Shown here in pieces: positions 10,831 through 20,570 of a stretch of 45,000 bases of DNA (the stretch's first letter is position 1; the number at the start of each line of letters is the position of its first letter). The notes beneath the pieces are model-generated. The model was not told the origin of the DNA and made no database searches. It saw only the letters and a list, made by a program, of their open reading frames with translations. This DNA comes from an uncultured Pelagibacteraceae bacterium (lineage in GTDB: Bacteria; Pseudomonadota; Alphaproteobacteria; Pelagibacterales; Pelagibacteraceae): contig CACIWE010000003.1 in NCBI GenBank assembly GCA_902590285.1, positions 1-45,000 of the forward strand. Direction: 5' to 3'. The position numbers and the translations under genes were made by a program.

Positions 10831-11342
10831 TTTTTCCCCAAAGTTTTTTTAAGTTGACTATATGCCAAAGTAATTTTTTTTAATTTATCTTCAAATTTCT
10901 TATTCCCTAGGTTTTTATCAGGATGATACTTTTTTACAAGTTCTTTGAATTTTGATTGAATTTGCTCCCATTTTACCTCCTCATTCAATTCCATTACTTG
11001 CAGAGCATCCTTATCTTGCTGTGATACTTTTGTTTTTTTGAAATCTCTAAAATTTGAACTTTTAAAGATATTTAGTTTGTCATCCAAAGCATTATTCCAC
11101 AAAATATTAAAAAAATTGTCTGATGATCCAAATGTTTTTGTAGATTTGTGCCAGGTTAAGTCAGACTTAATGAAAAACTCTATTTCTTGATCATTCATAT
11201 TTTCGAAATAATTCCAATTTTTGTTAAAAATTTTAATATGATTTAAGCAAAGCAGTCTATATTTTTTACTATTATCTTTTTCGATGGGTGCTTTATATGC
11301 CCCGATTTCATTACAATTTTCCCAATCACAAATTATTTTCAT
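10827..11342 (-). CDS. J-domain (DnaJ-like) protein
   Basis: C-terminal J domain with [20 protein letters not shown] (HPD); 4-nt overlap with cobS. Confidence 0.88.
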   Translation of the reverse strand: MKIICDWENCNEIGAYKAPIEKDNSKKYRLLCLNHIKIFNKNWNYFENMNDQEIEFFIKSDLTWHKSTKTFGSSDNFFNILWNNALDDKLNIFKSSNFRDFKKTKVSQQDKDALQVMELNEEVKWEQIQSKFKELVKKYHPDKNLGNKKFEDKLKKITLAYSQLKKTLGKK

Positions 11343-11372
11343 TGGATAAGTCTATATAGTAAAATTAAATTA

Positions 11373-11630
11373 ATGAAAATTTATTTTGAGGAAATTTGTA
11401 AAAAACTAAAAAAAGAAATTAAAATTGAAGATATTTTAATTGTTGATAATTCTCATAAACATAGGGGGCATAAATTTTTTTCTTCAGAAAAATTTCATTT
11501 ACATTTAAAAATTAGATCATTATACTTAAATTCTCTTTCAAGGGTTAATGCTCAAAAATTAATTATGAAAATTTTGAGGAACGATCTCAAAACCAGAATT
11601 CATGCTTTAGAAATTAGTATTGAGAAATAG
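11373..11630 (+). CDS. bolA: BolA family protein
   Basis: IEDILIVDNSHKHRGHKFFSSEKFHLHLKI...HALEISIEK. Confidence 0.9.
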   Translation: MKIYFEEICKKLKKEIKIEDILIVDNSHKHRGHKFFSSEKFHLHLKIRSLYLNSLSRVNAQKLIMKILRNDLKTRIHALEISIEK

Positions 11631-12726
11631 TTTTAGTTAATTTTTTAAATTCTTTTAAAGAAATTTTACTTTTATTTGGTAATGCAGTTTCTCCAATCTT
11701 TTTTAGAAGAATGAAATTGATTTTTTCATCATTATTTTTTTTATCATTTTTCAAAAAAGGAATTAATTTATCTATTGAGCCTTTTTTAGAATATTTTTTA
11801 AAGGTGTAGTCTAAATTATTTTGTAAATATAAATTTTTTATTTCACCTAATATTTTAGGGGAACAAATTTTTTTAATCACTGAGAGTTTAGTTGCCAAAA
11901 TCATACCCGATAATACAGCTTCACCATGTGTATTATTTTTTGAGTAATTATTTTTTACTTCGATTGCGTGAGCAAAAGTATGACCAAAATTTAAAATCAT
12001 TCTAGCACCTTTTTCGTTTACGTCCTGGGTGACAAAATAATTTTTAATTTCACAACTTTTTTTAATCGCATAAGTAAGCTCTTTTGATTTTCTCAAAAAA
12101 ATTGAATTTGAATTTTTTTTTAACCAATTGAAAAACACTTTATCTCTAATAATTGAATGTTTTAAAATTTCAGCATAACCGCAAATAATTTCTTTCTTGG
12201 GCAAGGAATTAATGAATAATGTATCGCTAATAACTAACTTTGGTTGATAGAAAGAACCTATAAGATTTTTTCCAAAATTTGAATTTACACCAGTTTTTCC
12301 ACCTATCGCCGAGTCTACCTGTGCAAGAAGAGTGGTGGGAATATTAATAAAATTTATCCCTCTTTTAAATATACTTGCAACAAAGCCAGTCACATCACCA
12401 GTTATCCCTCCTCCAATTCCAATTATTAAATCCGATCTATTAAAATTTTTTGATAATAAAATATTTAAAAAATAATTAGCAATATTTATCGATTTATTTT
12501 TTTCGCTAGCTTTGAAAAACAAAACTAAAAGATTATAATTTTTTAATTTTTTTTTAATTTCTTTTGTAAATTTATGAGGAATATTTTTATCAATAACTAA
12601 AGCAATATTCTTAGTGTTTGGACATAATGATTTTATTTTCTTAGGTAAAATACTAAGAGTATTTTTTCCGATAAATATCGAGTAACTATGATTTTTGCTT
12701 TTAAATTTTATTTCCTGCATTTTCAT
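11614..12726 (-). CDS. aroB: 3-dehydroquinate synthase
   Basis: IGIGGGITGDVTGFVASIFKRGINFINIPTTLLAQVDSAIGGKTGVN, NFGHTFAHAIE. Confidence 0.95.
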   Translation of the reverse strand: MKMQEIKFKSKNHSYSIFIGKNTLSILPKKIKSLCPNTKNIALVIDKNIPHKFTKEIKKKLKNYNLLVLFFKASEKNKSINIANYFLNILLSKNFNRSDLIIGIGGGITGDVTGFVASIFKRGINFINIPTTLLAQVDSAIGGKTGVNSNFGKNLIGSFYQPKLVISDTLFINSLPKKEIICGYAEILKHSIIRDKVFFNWLKKNSNSIFLRKSKELTYAIKKSCEIKNYFVTQDVNEKGARMILNFGHTFAHAIEVKNNYSKNNTHGEAVLSGMILATKLSVIKKICSPKILGEIKNLYLQNNLDYTFKKYSKKGSIDKLIPFLKNDKKNNDEKINFILLKKIGETALPNKSKISLKEFKKLTKTISQY

Positions 12727-13222
12727 ATAAATTTAATATTATACTTACTATTTGATCTGATTTAAGAGAGCCACACTTAATTTTAAAGTCAGCCTCATTA
12801 TAAGTTTTTTTTCTATCAAAATAAATTTTTTTTACTGTATCAGTAATGTTTTTTTTAAATAAAAGCGGTCTTTGGTTGCTTTTTTTTAGTCTTCTTATCA
12901 ACTCGTGGATTGGAACATCCAACCAGAAACTTACGGAGAGTTTTTTTGCACTTCTTCTAATCGTATTATTTAAAAAAGCACCACCTCCTAAGGCAATCAC
13001 CGTACTTTCTTTTTTTAACTTAGAGAGAGTAATATCATTTTCAACTTTTCTGAAATAACTCTCACTCTTTTTTTTAAAAATTGAATTTATTGAAAGCCCT
13101 TCTTCAGCTTCAATAATCTTATCAACATCGACAAATTTATAATTAAGCCGTTTAGCTAAGTTTTTACCTATAGTAGATTTTCCAACTCCCATCATTCCGG
13201 TCAAAGTAAGGTTTTTTCCCAC
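12701..13222 (-). CDS. aroK: shikimate kinase
   Basis: LTGMMGVGKSTIGKNLAKRL, FRKVE, ALGGGAFL, QRPLL. Confidence 0.95.
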   Translation of the reverse strand: MGKNLTLTGMMGVGKSTIGKNLAKRLNYKFVDVDKIIEAEEGLSINSIFKKKSESYFRKVENDITLSKLKKESTVIALGGGAFLNNTIRRSAKKLSVSFWLDVPIHELIRRLKKSNQRPLLFKKNITDTVKKIYFDRKKTYNEADFKIKCGSLKSDQIVSIILNLYENAGNKI

Positions 13223-13294
13223 TTTAGCTTCTTTTTTGATTTTGATTTTTCATAAATATGTCTTATTTATTAAGTTTAAATCAAATCTTGTAGT

Positions 13295-13474
13295 ATGCAA
13301 CTTAAATACAACAGACAACCAAGTTTAGGAAGTTCGATTATAAAATTATTAATAAAATTATTATTAATAATCGTGGTTTTTATATTTTTTATATTCTTAA
13401 TAGAAAAAATAAGTTTTCCAAGTCCAGAAAAAAAATATCAGATTGATGTAACCAATGAAATTAAAAAGCTTTAA
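13295..13474 (+). CDS. small single-TM protein, 59 aa (not in the supplied ORF track)
   Basis: ATG...TAA translating to MQLKYNRQPSLGSSIIKLLIKLLLIIVVFIFFIFLIEKISFPSPEKKYQIDVTNEIKKL; overlaps the downstream CDS start. Confidence 0.6.
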   Translation: MQLKYNRQPSLGSSIIKLLIKLLLIIVVFIFFIFLIEKISFPSPEKKYQIDVTNEIKKL

Positions 13475-15188
13475 TTGCATTATAGGCTTATTAATTATTT
13501 TTTCAAATTCAATTGCTTTGAGTGAAGAAAAAATTGATATTTGGAAAAATAAAAAAGAAGTTACAACTACATTACCAAATACAGAAAATCAGGAAAAACA
13601 AAACAAACTAATCATCACACCTGCAGAGACTATAGGATCTCTAAAAAAAATTGAAATTCAAGAGACCTCAGAAATACAATCCAATGAACAAAAAGTTTAT
13701 GGAATTTTTGAACCTGCTAATTATGATTTAAATTTGAATATGTGGTCTTCTACAAAAGCTGAGGATTTTAGATCGAGTTTAAAAAGATTAAATAAAATTA
13801 AACTTTCAAATTCATCTAATGAGATACTCGAAGCAATTTTATTCTCTTTTTCATATCCTCCTCAAGGCATGACAGAAGATGAATTCGTTAATATAAAAAT
13901 TAATTGGTTAATGAAAAATGATCGAGTTGATTTAATAGAAAAATTTTTAAAGCATAACGATCAATTTAAAAACAAAAGTAAAGCAGTTCAGCATTTAGTA
14001 AATTATAATATAGCTAGCGGGGATATAAAAAAAGGATGTGAAAAAATTACATTTATTGATGCTAAAATTAAGGACTCCTATCTAGAAAAATTTAAAATTT
14101 ATTGTTTAATATTTAATGATAAAAAATCCGAAGCACAGCTTTTACTAGATTTATTGAGAGAACAAAAGCAATCTAGTAAATTTTATGATGATAAAATAAA
14201 CTTTCTTTTAGGTGTTGCTGATAAAACAGATAGTAAAATTAATGAAAAAAATTTATTAAATTTCTACCTTTCAAGTATTACAATTGCAGATTTTAAATAT
14301 GAACCGTCAAATAAAACTAAACCAGAAATATGGAAATATTTGAACTCTGCTAATTTGATTAAATTAGAAGATGCTTCAGATAAAGAAAAACTAAAAGAAT
14401 TTGAACAGGCTGCAAATGATAATCAGTTAGATAAAAAGAAAATTTTTGAAATTTATAGGCAAATACCTTTCAATTTAAATACATTAGTAAATGCTAAAAA
14501 TAGTTTTCAAACACTGAACGAAAGTGATGCAAGAGCACTGATATATCAAAAATATTTACTATCAGAAACAGATGAAAAAAAAATAGAATATCTTTTTTTA
14601 TTAGAGGACTTATTTGAAAAAAATAATTTATCCAATATTTATGCGAAATTTTTAAGTGATAGAATTGAAGAAATTGGTATCACAAATTTACCTAAAGATT
14701 ATCAAGAGGCAGCTCTTGAGAAAATTATTACAGAAGAAGATATAGTTTTAGGAAAAGTAAAATATAATGACAAGGTTTTACATCAATCGAAAATATTAAA
14801 ATATTATGTTGAGGGAGAAAATAAAAAAAAAGCTCAAAAAGAAATTGATAAAATTTTCAAAAAAATAATTAAAAATAAAAAGTATTTTATTTCAGCAAAA
14901 GATCTTGCCTTAGTAGATACTTTAATAAAAGACGGTTTTTCCTTACCATCAAATTTTAAATACGATGAGCTTATAAAAAAATTTGATGTACCTAATAACT
15001 TATTAAAATTAATCGATGATGATCAAAAAGCTTTTTTAGCTTTAAAAATAGTTGAGATAATTGGAGAGGATGAACCTTACGAGCTTGATCCAGAGACTAT
15101 ATATTTTGTTACCAATCTTTTAAATAAAATGAATTTAGTGACTATAAGAAATAAAGTTCTTAATTCAGCTCTACCATTAAGGACTTAA
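13455..15188 (+). CDS. conserved hypothetical secreted/periplasmic protein
   Basis: Long ORF with N-terminal signal-like segment (MKLKSFNCIIGLLIIFSNSIALSEE), helical-repeat-like composition; upstream of def. Confidence 0.65.
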   Translation: MKLKSFNCIIGLLIIFSNSIALSEEKIDIWKNKKEVTTTLPNTENQEKQNKLIITPAETIGSLKKIEIQETSEIQSNEQKVYGIFEPANYDLNLNMWSSTKAEDFRSSLKRLNKIKLSNSSNEILEAILFSFSYPPQGMTEDEFVNIKINWLMKNDRVDLIEKFLKHNDQFKNKSKAVQHLVNYNIASGDIKKGCEKITFIDAKIKDSYLEKFKIYCLIFNDKKSEAQLLLDLLREQKQSSKFYDDKINFLLGVADKTDSKINEKNLLNFYLSSITIADFKYEPSNKTKPEIWKYLNSANLIKLEDASDKEKLKEFEQAANDNQLDKKKIFEIYRQIPFNLNTLVNAKNSFQTLNESDARALIYQKYLLSETDEKKIEYLFLLEDLFEKNNLSNIYAKFLSDRIEEIGITNLPKDYQEAALEKIITEEDIVLGKVKYNDKVLHQSKILKYYVEGENKKKAQKEIDKIFKKIIKNKKYFISAKDLALVDTLIKDGFSLPSNFKYDELIKKFDVPNNLLKLIDDDQKAFLALKIVEIIGEDEPYELDPETIYFVTNLLNKMNLVTIRNKVLNSALPLRT

Positions 15189-15205
15189 TTAAAATATAAT
15201 TAAAA

Positions 15206-15733
15206 ATGTCACAAAGAAAAATTGTTATCGAGCCAGATCCCATTTTAAGAAAAAAAAGCGAAACACTAGAAAAAGTTGATGATGAACTAAGAGCTTTATT
15301 AGACGATATGTTAGAAACTATGTATGCCGCTCCTGGTATAGGTTTAGCAGCAGTTCAGATAGGTATTTTAAAACGTTTAATTGTAATTGATATTTCCAAA
15401 GATAAAGATAAAAAAAAGGATCCACTTTTCTTAATAAATCCAGAAATAATTTCTAGGTCAAAAAAAACATCTATTTACGAAGAGGGATGTCTTTCTTTAC
15501 CAGGACATTTTGCTGAAATTGAAAGACCAGCAGAGTGTCTAATAAAATTTCTTGATTATAATGGTAAAGAAAAAGAATTAAGTGCTAATGGACTATTGTC
15601 AACTTGCATACAACATGAAGTTGACCATCTTAATGGTATATTATTTATTGATTATTTATCTAAGTTAAAAAAAGACATGATTATAAAAAAATTGATTAAG
15701 CACAAAAAAGAACTTAATAAAGTTGTACTATAG
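15206..15733 (+). CDS. def: peptide deformylase
   Basis: GIGLAAVQIG, EEGCLSLPG, QHEVDHLNGILF. Confidence 0.96.
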   Translation: MSQRKIVIEPDPILRKKSETLEKVDDELRALLDDMLETMYAAPGIGLAAVQIGILKRLIVIDISKDKDKKKDPLFLINPEIISRSKKTSIYEEGCLSLPGHFAEIERPAECLIKFLDYNGKEKELSANGLLSTCIQHEVDHLNGILFIDYLSKLKKDMIIKKLIKHKKELNKVVL

Positions 15734-15738
15734 ATTAA

Positions 15739-16659
15739 ATGGCTTTAAAAATAATTTTTATGGGAACACCAAACTTTGCTGTTCCTATACTCAAGGCAAT
15801 TTATAAGTCAGATCATAAAATTTTAGAAGTTTATACTCAACCTGCAACTAAAAGCGGTAGAGGACAAAAATTAAAACATTCAGATATTTTTAATTGTGCA
15901 AAAAAATTGAACTTAAGTGTTAGGTCTCCTGATAAACTTGAAACAAATGAGGAAATAGATCACATTAAAAAATTAAAACCGGATTTAGCAGTAGTAGTTG
16001 CTTACGGTAAAATTTTGCCATCTAGTCTGTTAAGTATTGATAAATTACTTTTTATAAACGCTCATGCGTCTTTATTACCTAAATGGAGAGGAGCAGCTCC
16101 AATGCAAAGAGCAATTATGAACCAGGACTCCGAAACGGGAGTATCAATTATGAAAATTATACCTCAACTAGATGCTGGTCCGGTTATGTTACAAGAAAAA
16201 ATTAAAATTTTAAAAGAAATGTCTTATGAAGATTTAAGTGAAAAAATTTCAAATATCGGAGCAAAATTAATTTTGGACTCAATAAAATTAATTGAAAACA
16301 ATAAGGCAATTTTTATTGAGCAAAAAGACTCTCACGCAACCTATGCAAAAAAAATTCATAAAAATGAGTCTAAAATTAATTGGAATGAGAACGCAGATAA
16401 AATTATTGCAAAGATCAATGCTTTCCATCCAAATCCTGGTTGCTGGTTTAAACTCTCAAATGCAAGAATTAAAATTGTAAAAGCAATAGAAGTGGAAAAA
16501 TCAGGTGAAACAGGCACAATTCTTGATGATAAAATGACAATCGCCTGCGCAAAAAATTCAATTCAAGTTCTAGAACTTAAAAAAGAGGGAAAGAAACAAA
16601 TGTTAGTAAACGAATATTTAAAAGGCAATGAAATAAAAATTGGTCAAAAAGTGAATTAA
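15739..16659 (+). CDS. fmt: methionyl-tRNA formyltransferase
   Basis: IIFMGTPNFAVPIL, NAHASLLPKWRGAAPMQRAI. Confidence 0.96.
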   Translation: MALKIIFMGTPNFAVPILKAIYKSDHKILEVYTQPATKSGRGQKLKHSDIFNCAKKLNLSVRSPDKLETNEEIDHIKKLKPDLAVVVAYGKILPSSLLSIDKLLFINAHASLLPKWRGAAPMQRAIMNQDSETGVSIMKIIPQLDAGPVMLQEKIKILKEMSYEDLSEKISNIGAKLILDSIKLIENNKAIFIEQKDSHATYAKKIHKNESKINWNENADKIIAKINAFHPNPGCWFKLSNARIKIVKAIEVEKSGETGTILDDKMTIACAKNSIQVLELKKEGKKQMLVNEYLKGNEIKIGQKVN

Positions 16660-17400
16660 ATGTTTAATTATTTAATAAAAATTGAGTATGAAGGAACAAA
16701 CTTTGTTGGATGGCAAAGTCAAAAAAATGGAAGATCGATCCAAGACAGCATTGAAAAAGCTTTAAATAAAGTGTTAAAAAAAAAAATAAGAGTGACGGGT
16801 TCTGGGAGGACAGATAAAGGTGTTCATGCATTATCGCAATATGCAAGTTTTCAATCAGATACAAAGATTAAAGATAAAAGAACTTTTTTAAACTCTATTA
16901 ATTTCTTTTTAAATAAAAAACATATATCAATCCTAGATATAAAAAAAAAACAACAAGATTTTCATGCAAGATTTGATGCTAAGTTACGTACTTATGAATA
17001 TTTGATAATTAATAGAATAGGTATTTTATCAATTGACAGAAATAGAGCATGGCACGTGAAAAAAAAAATAAATTTAAAATTAATGAAAAAAGGGGCTAAA
17101 ATTTTAGAGGGCGTTCATGATTTTTCGACATACAGAGCTTCATCTTGTTCCGCTACATCACCAATTAAAAAAATGTTTCCAATCAAGATAAGAAAAAATA
17201 ATGATAGAATAAGAGTAAGATTGAGTTCAAAATCATTTCTTCAAAATCAGGTAAGGTCAATGATTGGATCTTTAATTTATTTATCAGTTGGTAAATGGAG
17301 TATTGATGAATTTAAAAAATCTTTTAAATCTAAAAAAAGAGATCAATGTGCGCCTCCTGCACCCGCATGTGGTTTGTATTTGTATAATGTTAAGTATTAG
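16660..17400 (+). CDS. truA: tRNA pseudouridine(38-40) synthase
   Basis: GSGRTDKGVHALSQYASF, YEGTNFVGWQSQKNGRSIQ. Confidence 0.95.
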   Translation: MFNYLIKIEYEGTNFVGWQSQKNGRSIQDSIEKALNKVLKKKIRVTGSGRTDKGVHALSQYASFQSDTKIKDKRTFLNSINFFLNKKHISILDIKKKQQDFHARFDAKLRTYEYLIINRIGILSIDRNRAWHVKKKINLKLMKKGAKILEGVHDFSTYRASSCSATSPIKKMFPIKIRKNNDRIRVRLSSKSFLQNQVRSMIGSLIYLSVGKWSIDEFKKSFKSKKRDQCAPPAPACGLYLYNVKY

Positions 17401-18167
17401 AATTTGAAGATATTTTTTCCGCCGTACTTTTTTAAAGAGTTGATTGAGATAAAAATAAGTGAAATAAAATTTTCGAATATGTTTAATTTATTATAATTTT
17501 TATTTATTTTCCAAATCCAGTAAAAATTTCTAAAATTACTACTTTGTAATGAATTCTTTCGAATTCTGTAATTAGTTAAATATTTTTTCAAACAAAATGC
17601 ATGTCCGACTTTTTTAAGAAGTCTGCATTTAAAAAAAAAATCCTCACAAATTTTAGTATTAGTAAATTTGATGTTACCAATTATTTCTCTTTTTATCATC
17701 ATGGTACTAGTTGCAATAGAGGTATTTCTTAAAAATTCAGAATAACTTAATTTTGATGGACTATTTACGTTTCTTTTTTTTTCACCAAATGTTTTATAAT
17801 TTGTGTATGAAAATGAAAAATTATTTTTTTTCATGAAACTTAATTGTTTTTTTAATTTATCTTTTTCCCAGGTATCATCAGAGTCAATGAATGCTATAAA
17901 AGGGGATTTAGATTTTTTTATTGCAAGGTTTCTACAAAAACCGGCGCCGCGATTTTCTTTTAGAAAATAAACTTTTATTTTTTTTTTTGAAATTTTTTTC
18001 AATAAATTTTTTGTTTCTTTATCTGAGCAGTCATCGATTATAATTAAATTCCAATTTTTGTAGCTTTGCCTCAAAATACTATTGATAGTTTTAGTAATAA
18101 ACTGGGAGCTATTAAAATTTGGTAAAATAATATCTATTTTTGTTTTTTCTTTTTTTTTATTCTCCAT
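17397..18167 (-). CDS. glycosyltransferase family 2
   Basis: IDIILPNFNSSQFITKTINSILRQSYKNWNLIIIDDCSDKET, RGAGFCRNLAI, IAFIDSDDTWEKDKL. Confidence 0.9.
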   Translation of the reverse strand: MENKKKEKTKIDIILPNFNSSQFITKTINSILRQSYKNWNLIIIDDCSDKETKNLLKKISKKKIKVYFLKENRGAGFCRNLAIKKSKSPFIAFIDSDDTWEKDKLKKQLSFMKKNNFSFSYTNYKTFGEKKRNVNSPSKLSYSEFLRNTSIATSTMMIKREIIGNIKFTNTKICEDFFFKCRLLKKVGHAFCLKKYLTNYRIRKNSLQSSNFRNFYWIWKINKNYNKLNIFENFISLIFISINSLKKYGGKNIFKF

Positions 18168-18589
18168 CTAGATCCTTCCCTAACAATGTAACCGCAACAA
18201 TTCTTAGACTTACATCGACATGGATAATTTTTGAAATCTTCATCAAAGCTAAAGCCATAATCATATGAAAATTCTTCTCCTCTATTTATATCTTTGATTG
18301 CATATACCCAAACTTTAAGCCCAGCTCCAGTTACTTCGCAATTGGGATCGCATGAATGATTAATTAATCTAGCTGTATTGAATTTATAATCACCATCTAG
18401 ATCGTATCTTTTATTTAAATTAAAAAGATAAATCGCTTTATCGTTATCATATTTAGGATTTTCCTCTGCCTCTCTTCTTGTAATAACTTTACCTTTATAT
18501 TCAATTATTTTTGAACCTTTTCTAATATTCTTAGCAGCATAAAGACCAAAATTATCAATTTTAGATCTTCTGACTTTATAAAGCTTCAC
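18134..18589 (-). CDS. SET domain-containing protein-lysine N-methyltransferase with post-SET-like motif
   Basis: RLINHSCDPNCE, GEEFSYDYGF, and post-SET-like CRCKSKNCCGYI. Confidence 0.9.
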   Translation of the reverse strand: MKLYKVRRSKIDNFGLYAAKNIRKGSKIIEYKGKVITRREAEENPKYDNDKAIYLFNLNKRYDLDGDYKFNTARLINHSCDPNCEVTGAGLKVWVYAIKDINRGEEFSYDYGFSFDEDFKNYPCRCKSKNCCGYIVREGSRWRIKKKKKQK

Positions 18590-19743
18590 TTAAAATAACC
18601 CTCAAGGATATTTTGATATATTTTTGTTAGATTTTTTAAATCTTTTAACGAAACACATTCATCAACCTTATGCATTGTTTTATTTACTAAGCCAAATTCT
18701 AAACAAGGTGAGATTTTCTTTATAAATCTTGCATCGGAGGTACCTCCAGTTGTAGAAAATTTTGGATTAATTTTTGTAATTTTTCTAATAATCTTTTTTG
18801 CCATAAATGTAGTTTTTCCTGGCTTTGTTAAAAAAGCATCTCCGTTTGCAATGTAATCAATTTTAAATTTACATTTATTTTTTTTACTTATTTGACTAAC
18901 AATTAATTTAATTTTTTTTTTAAGTGATGAGGAGGTATGTAAATTGTTATACCTTATATTAAATTGGGCTTTAGCTCTTGCAGGCACAACATTATGAGCC
19001 TTATTATCTACATTTATTGATGTAAATTCTAAATTTGAAGGTTGAAAATTTTTATTACCTCTATCTAATTTTTTTTCTTTAAGTTTTTTACATATAGCTA
19101 CTAGTGCACTTATTGGATTATTAGTAAGGTGAGGGTATGCAATATGCCCTTGTGTGCCAGAAATTTCAATTTTTCCTGATAAACTTCCTCTTCTTCCAAT
19201 TTTAATCATCTCCCCAAGTTTATTCGGATTAGTTGGCTCACCCACAATACAAAAATCAATTTTTTCTTTTTTCCTTTTTAGGTAATCGACAACTTTCTTT
19301 GTGCCATTTATCGCATATCCCTCTTCATCACCTGTAATTAAAAAACTAATTGAACCGTTAAAATTATTTTTCTTAGATAAAAATTTACTTACCGCTGCAA
19401 CAAAGCAAGCAATTGAACTCTTCATATCATTAGCGCCTCTACCAATTAAATGATTTTTTTTTACCGCTGGGTTGAAAGGTTTGACAGTCCAATCTTTAAG
19501 ATTTCCTGGAGGAACTACGTCTGTGTGGCCAGCATAGCATAAGTTTGGTCCTTTTTTTCCAATTCTTGCATATAGGTTTTTTATTGGTTTACTTCCTTTA
19601 CCTTTAAATTCAAGAATTTTACAATTAAAGCCTAATTTTTTTAATTTTTTACTAAGAAATTTTATAGCTCCTGCATCTTTAGGAGTAATGCTTGGAAATC
19701 TTATTAAATCTTTAGATAATTGTAATTCATTAATTATAGTCAT
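18586..19743 (-). CDS. dapE: succinyl-diaminopimelate desuccinylase
   Basis: LCYAGHTDVVPPGNLKDWTVKPF, GRGANDMKSSIACFV, TGDEEG, STTGGTSDARFI. Confidence 0.94.
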   Translation of the reverse strand: MTIINELQLSKDLIRFPSITPKDAGAIKFLSKKLKKLGFNCKILEFKGKGSKPIKNLYARIGKKGPNLCYAGHTDVVPPGNLKDWTVKPFNPAVKKNHLIGRGANDMKSSIACFVAAVSKFLSKKNNFNGSISFLITGDEEGYAINGTKKVVDYLKRKKEKIDFCIVGEPTNPNKLGEMIKIGRRGSLSGKIEISGTQGHIAYPHLTNNPISALVAICKKLKEKKLDRGNKNFQPSNLEFTSINVDNKAHNVVPARAKAQFNIRYNNLHTSSSLKKKIKLIVSQISKKNKCKFKIDYIANGDAFLTKPGKTTFMAKKIIRKITKINPKFSTTGGTSDARFIKKISPCLEFGLVNKTMHKVDECVSLKDLKNLTKIYQNILEGYFK

Positions 19744-20570
19744 CAGTCTCTAAGCAAGTCGTTTATAGAAGTTTTACTTCTAGTTTTCTCATCAACTTTT
19801 TTCACTATAACTGCGCAGTACAATGAGGGTCCATTTGGGTTAGATTTGTTAGGCAAGCTTCCAGGTACCACAACCGAGTAAGCTGGTACTTTACCGTAAT
19901 GTATTTCACCAGAGTTTCTATCAATTATTTTTGTAGATGCACCAATGTAAACTCCCATTGATAGGACAGCACCTTCTTCAACTAAAACTCCCTCAGCAAT
20001 TTCAGATCGAGCACCGATAAAACAATTATCTTCAATAATAACTGGACCAGCTTGAAGTGGTTCTAGCACACCTCCTATACCTGCACCGCCAGAAATATGA
20101 CAATTTTTTCCTACTTGAGCACATGATCCAACTGATGCCCAAGTGTCAATCATTGTTCCTTCATCTACATAAGCTCCGAGATTTACAAAACTTGGCATTA
20201 AAACAACATTCTTACCAATGTATGCTCCTTTTCTTACTACTCCGTTTGGGACATGACGGTATCCAGCTTTTTTCCAATCTTTCTCTTTCCATTTCACTGT
20301 TTTGCCAGGTACTTTGTCATACCAAGTAGTATAAGGACCTTTCATCATTTCCATTTTATTAATTCTAAAGCTTAACAAGATAGCTTTTTTAATCCATTGA
20401 TTCACAACCCAACTTCCATTTAGTTTATTTGCTACTCTTATTTTTCCACTATCAACTAAATTAATAGTTTCATTAATAGCCTTTACTAATTTTTTATCTG
20501 ACTTTGGACCTACTTTTTCTTTTTTATCAAAACTTTCGTTTATTATTTTTTCTAGCTTATCGTAATTCAT
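19743..20570 (-). CDS. dapD: tetrahydrodipicolinate N-succinyltransferase
   Basis: Hexapeptide repeats; [57 protein letters not shown]. Confidence 0.95.
   Translation of the reverse strand: MNYDKLEKIINESFDKKEKVGPKSDKKLVKAINETINLVDSGKIRVANKLNGSWVVNQWIKKAILLSFRINKMEMMKGPYTTWYDKVPGKTVKWKEKDWKKAGYRHVPNGVVRKGAYIGKNVVLMPSFVNLGAYVDEGTMIDTWASVGSCAQVGKNCHISGGAGIGGVLEPLQAGPVIIEDNCFIGARSEIAEGVLVEEGAVLSMGVYIGASTKIIDRNSGEIHYGKVPAYSVVVPGSLPNKSNPNGPSLYCAVIVKKVDEKTRSKTSINDLLRD

Noticed and set aside
16292-16864. ORFs 16292-16480 (+) and 16664-16864 (-)
   Set aside because: Embedded in fmt and truA in other frames; no independent support.
20057-20329. ORF 20057-20329 (+)
   Set aside because: Antisense to dapD; histidine/leucine-rich translation typical of a shadow frame.
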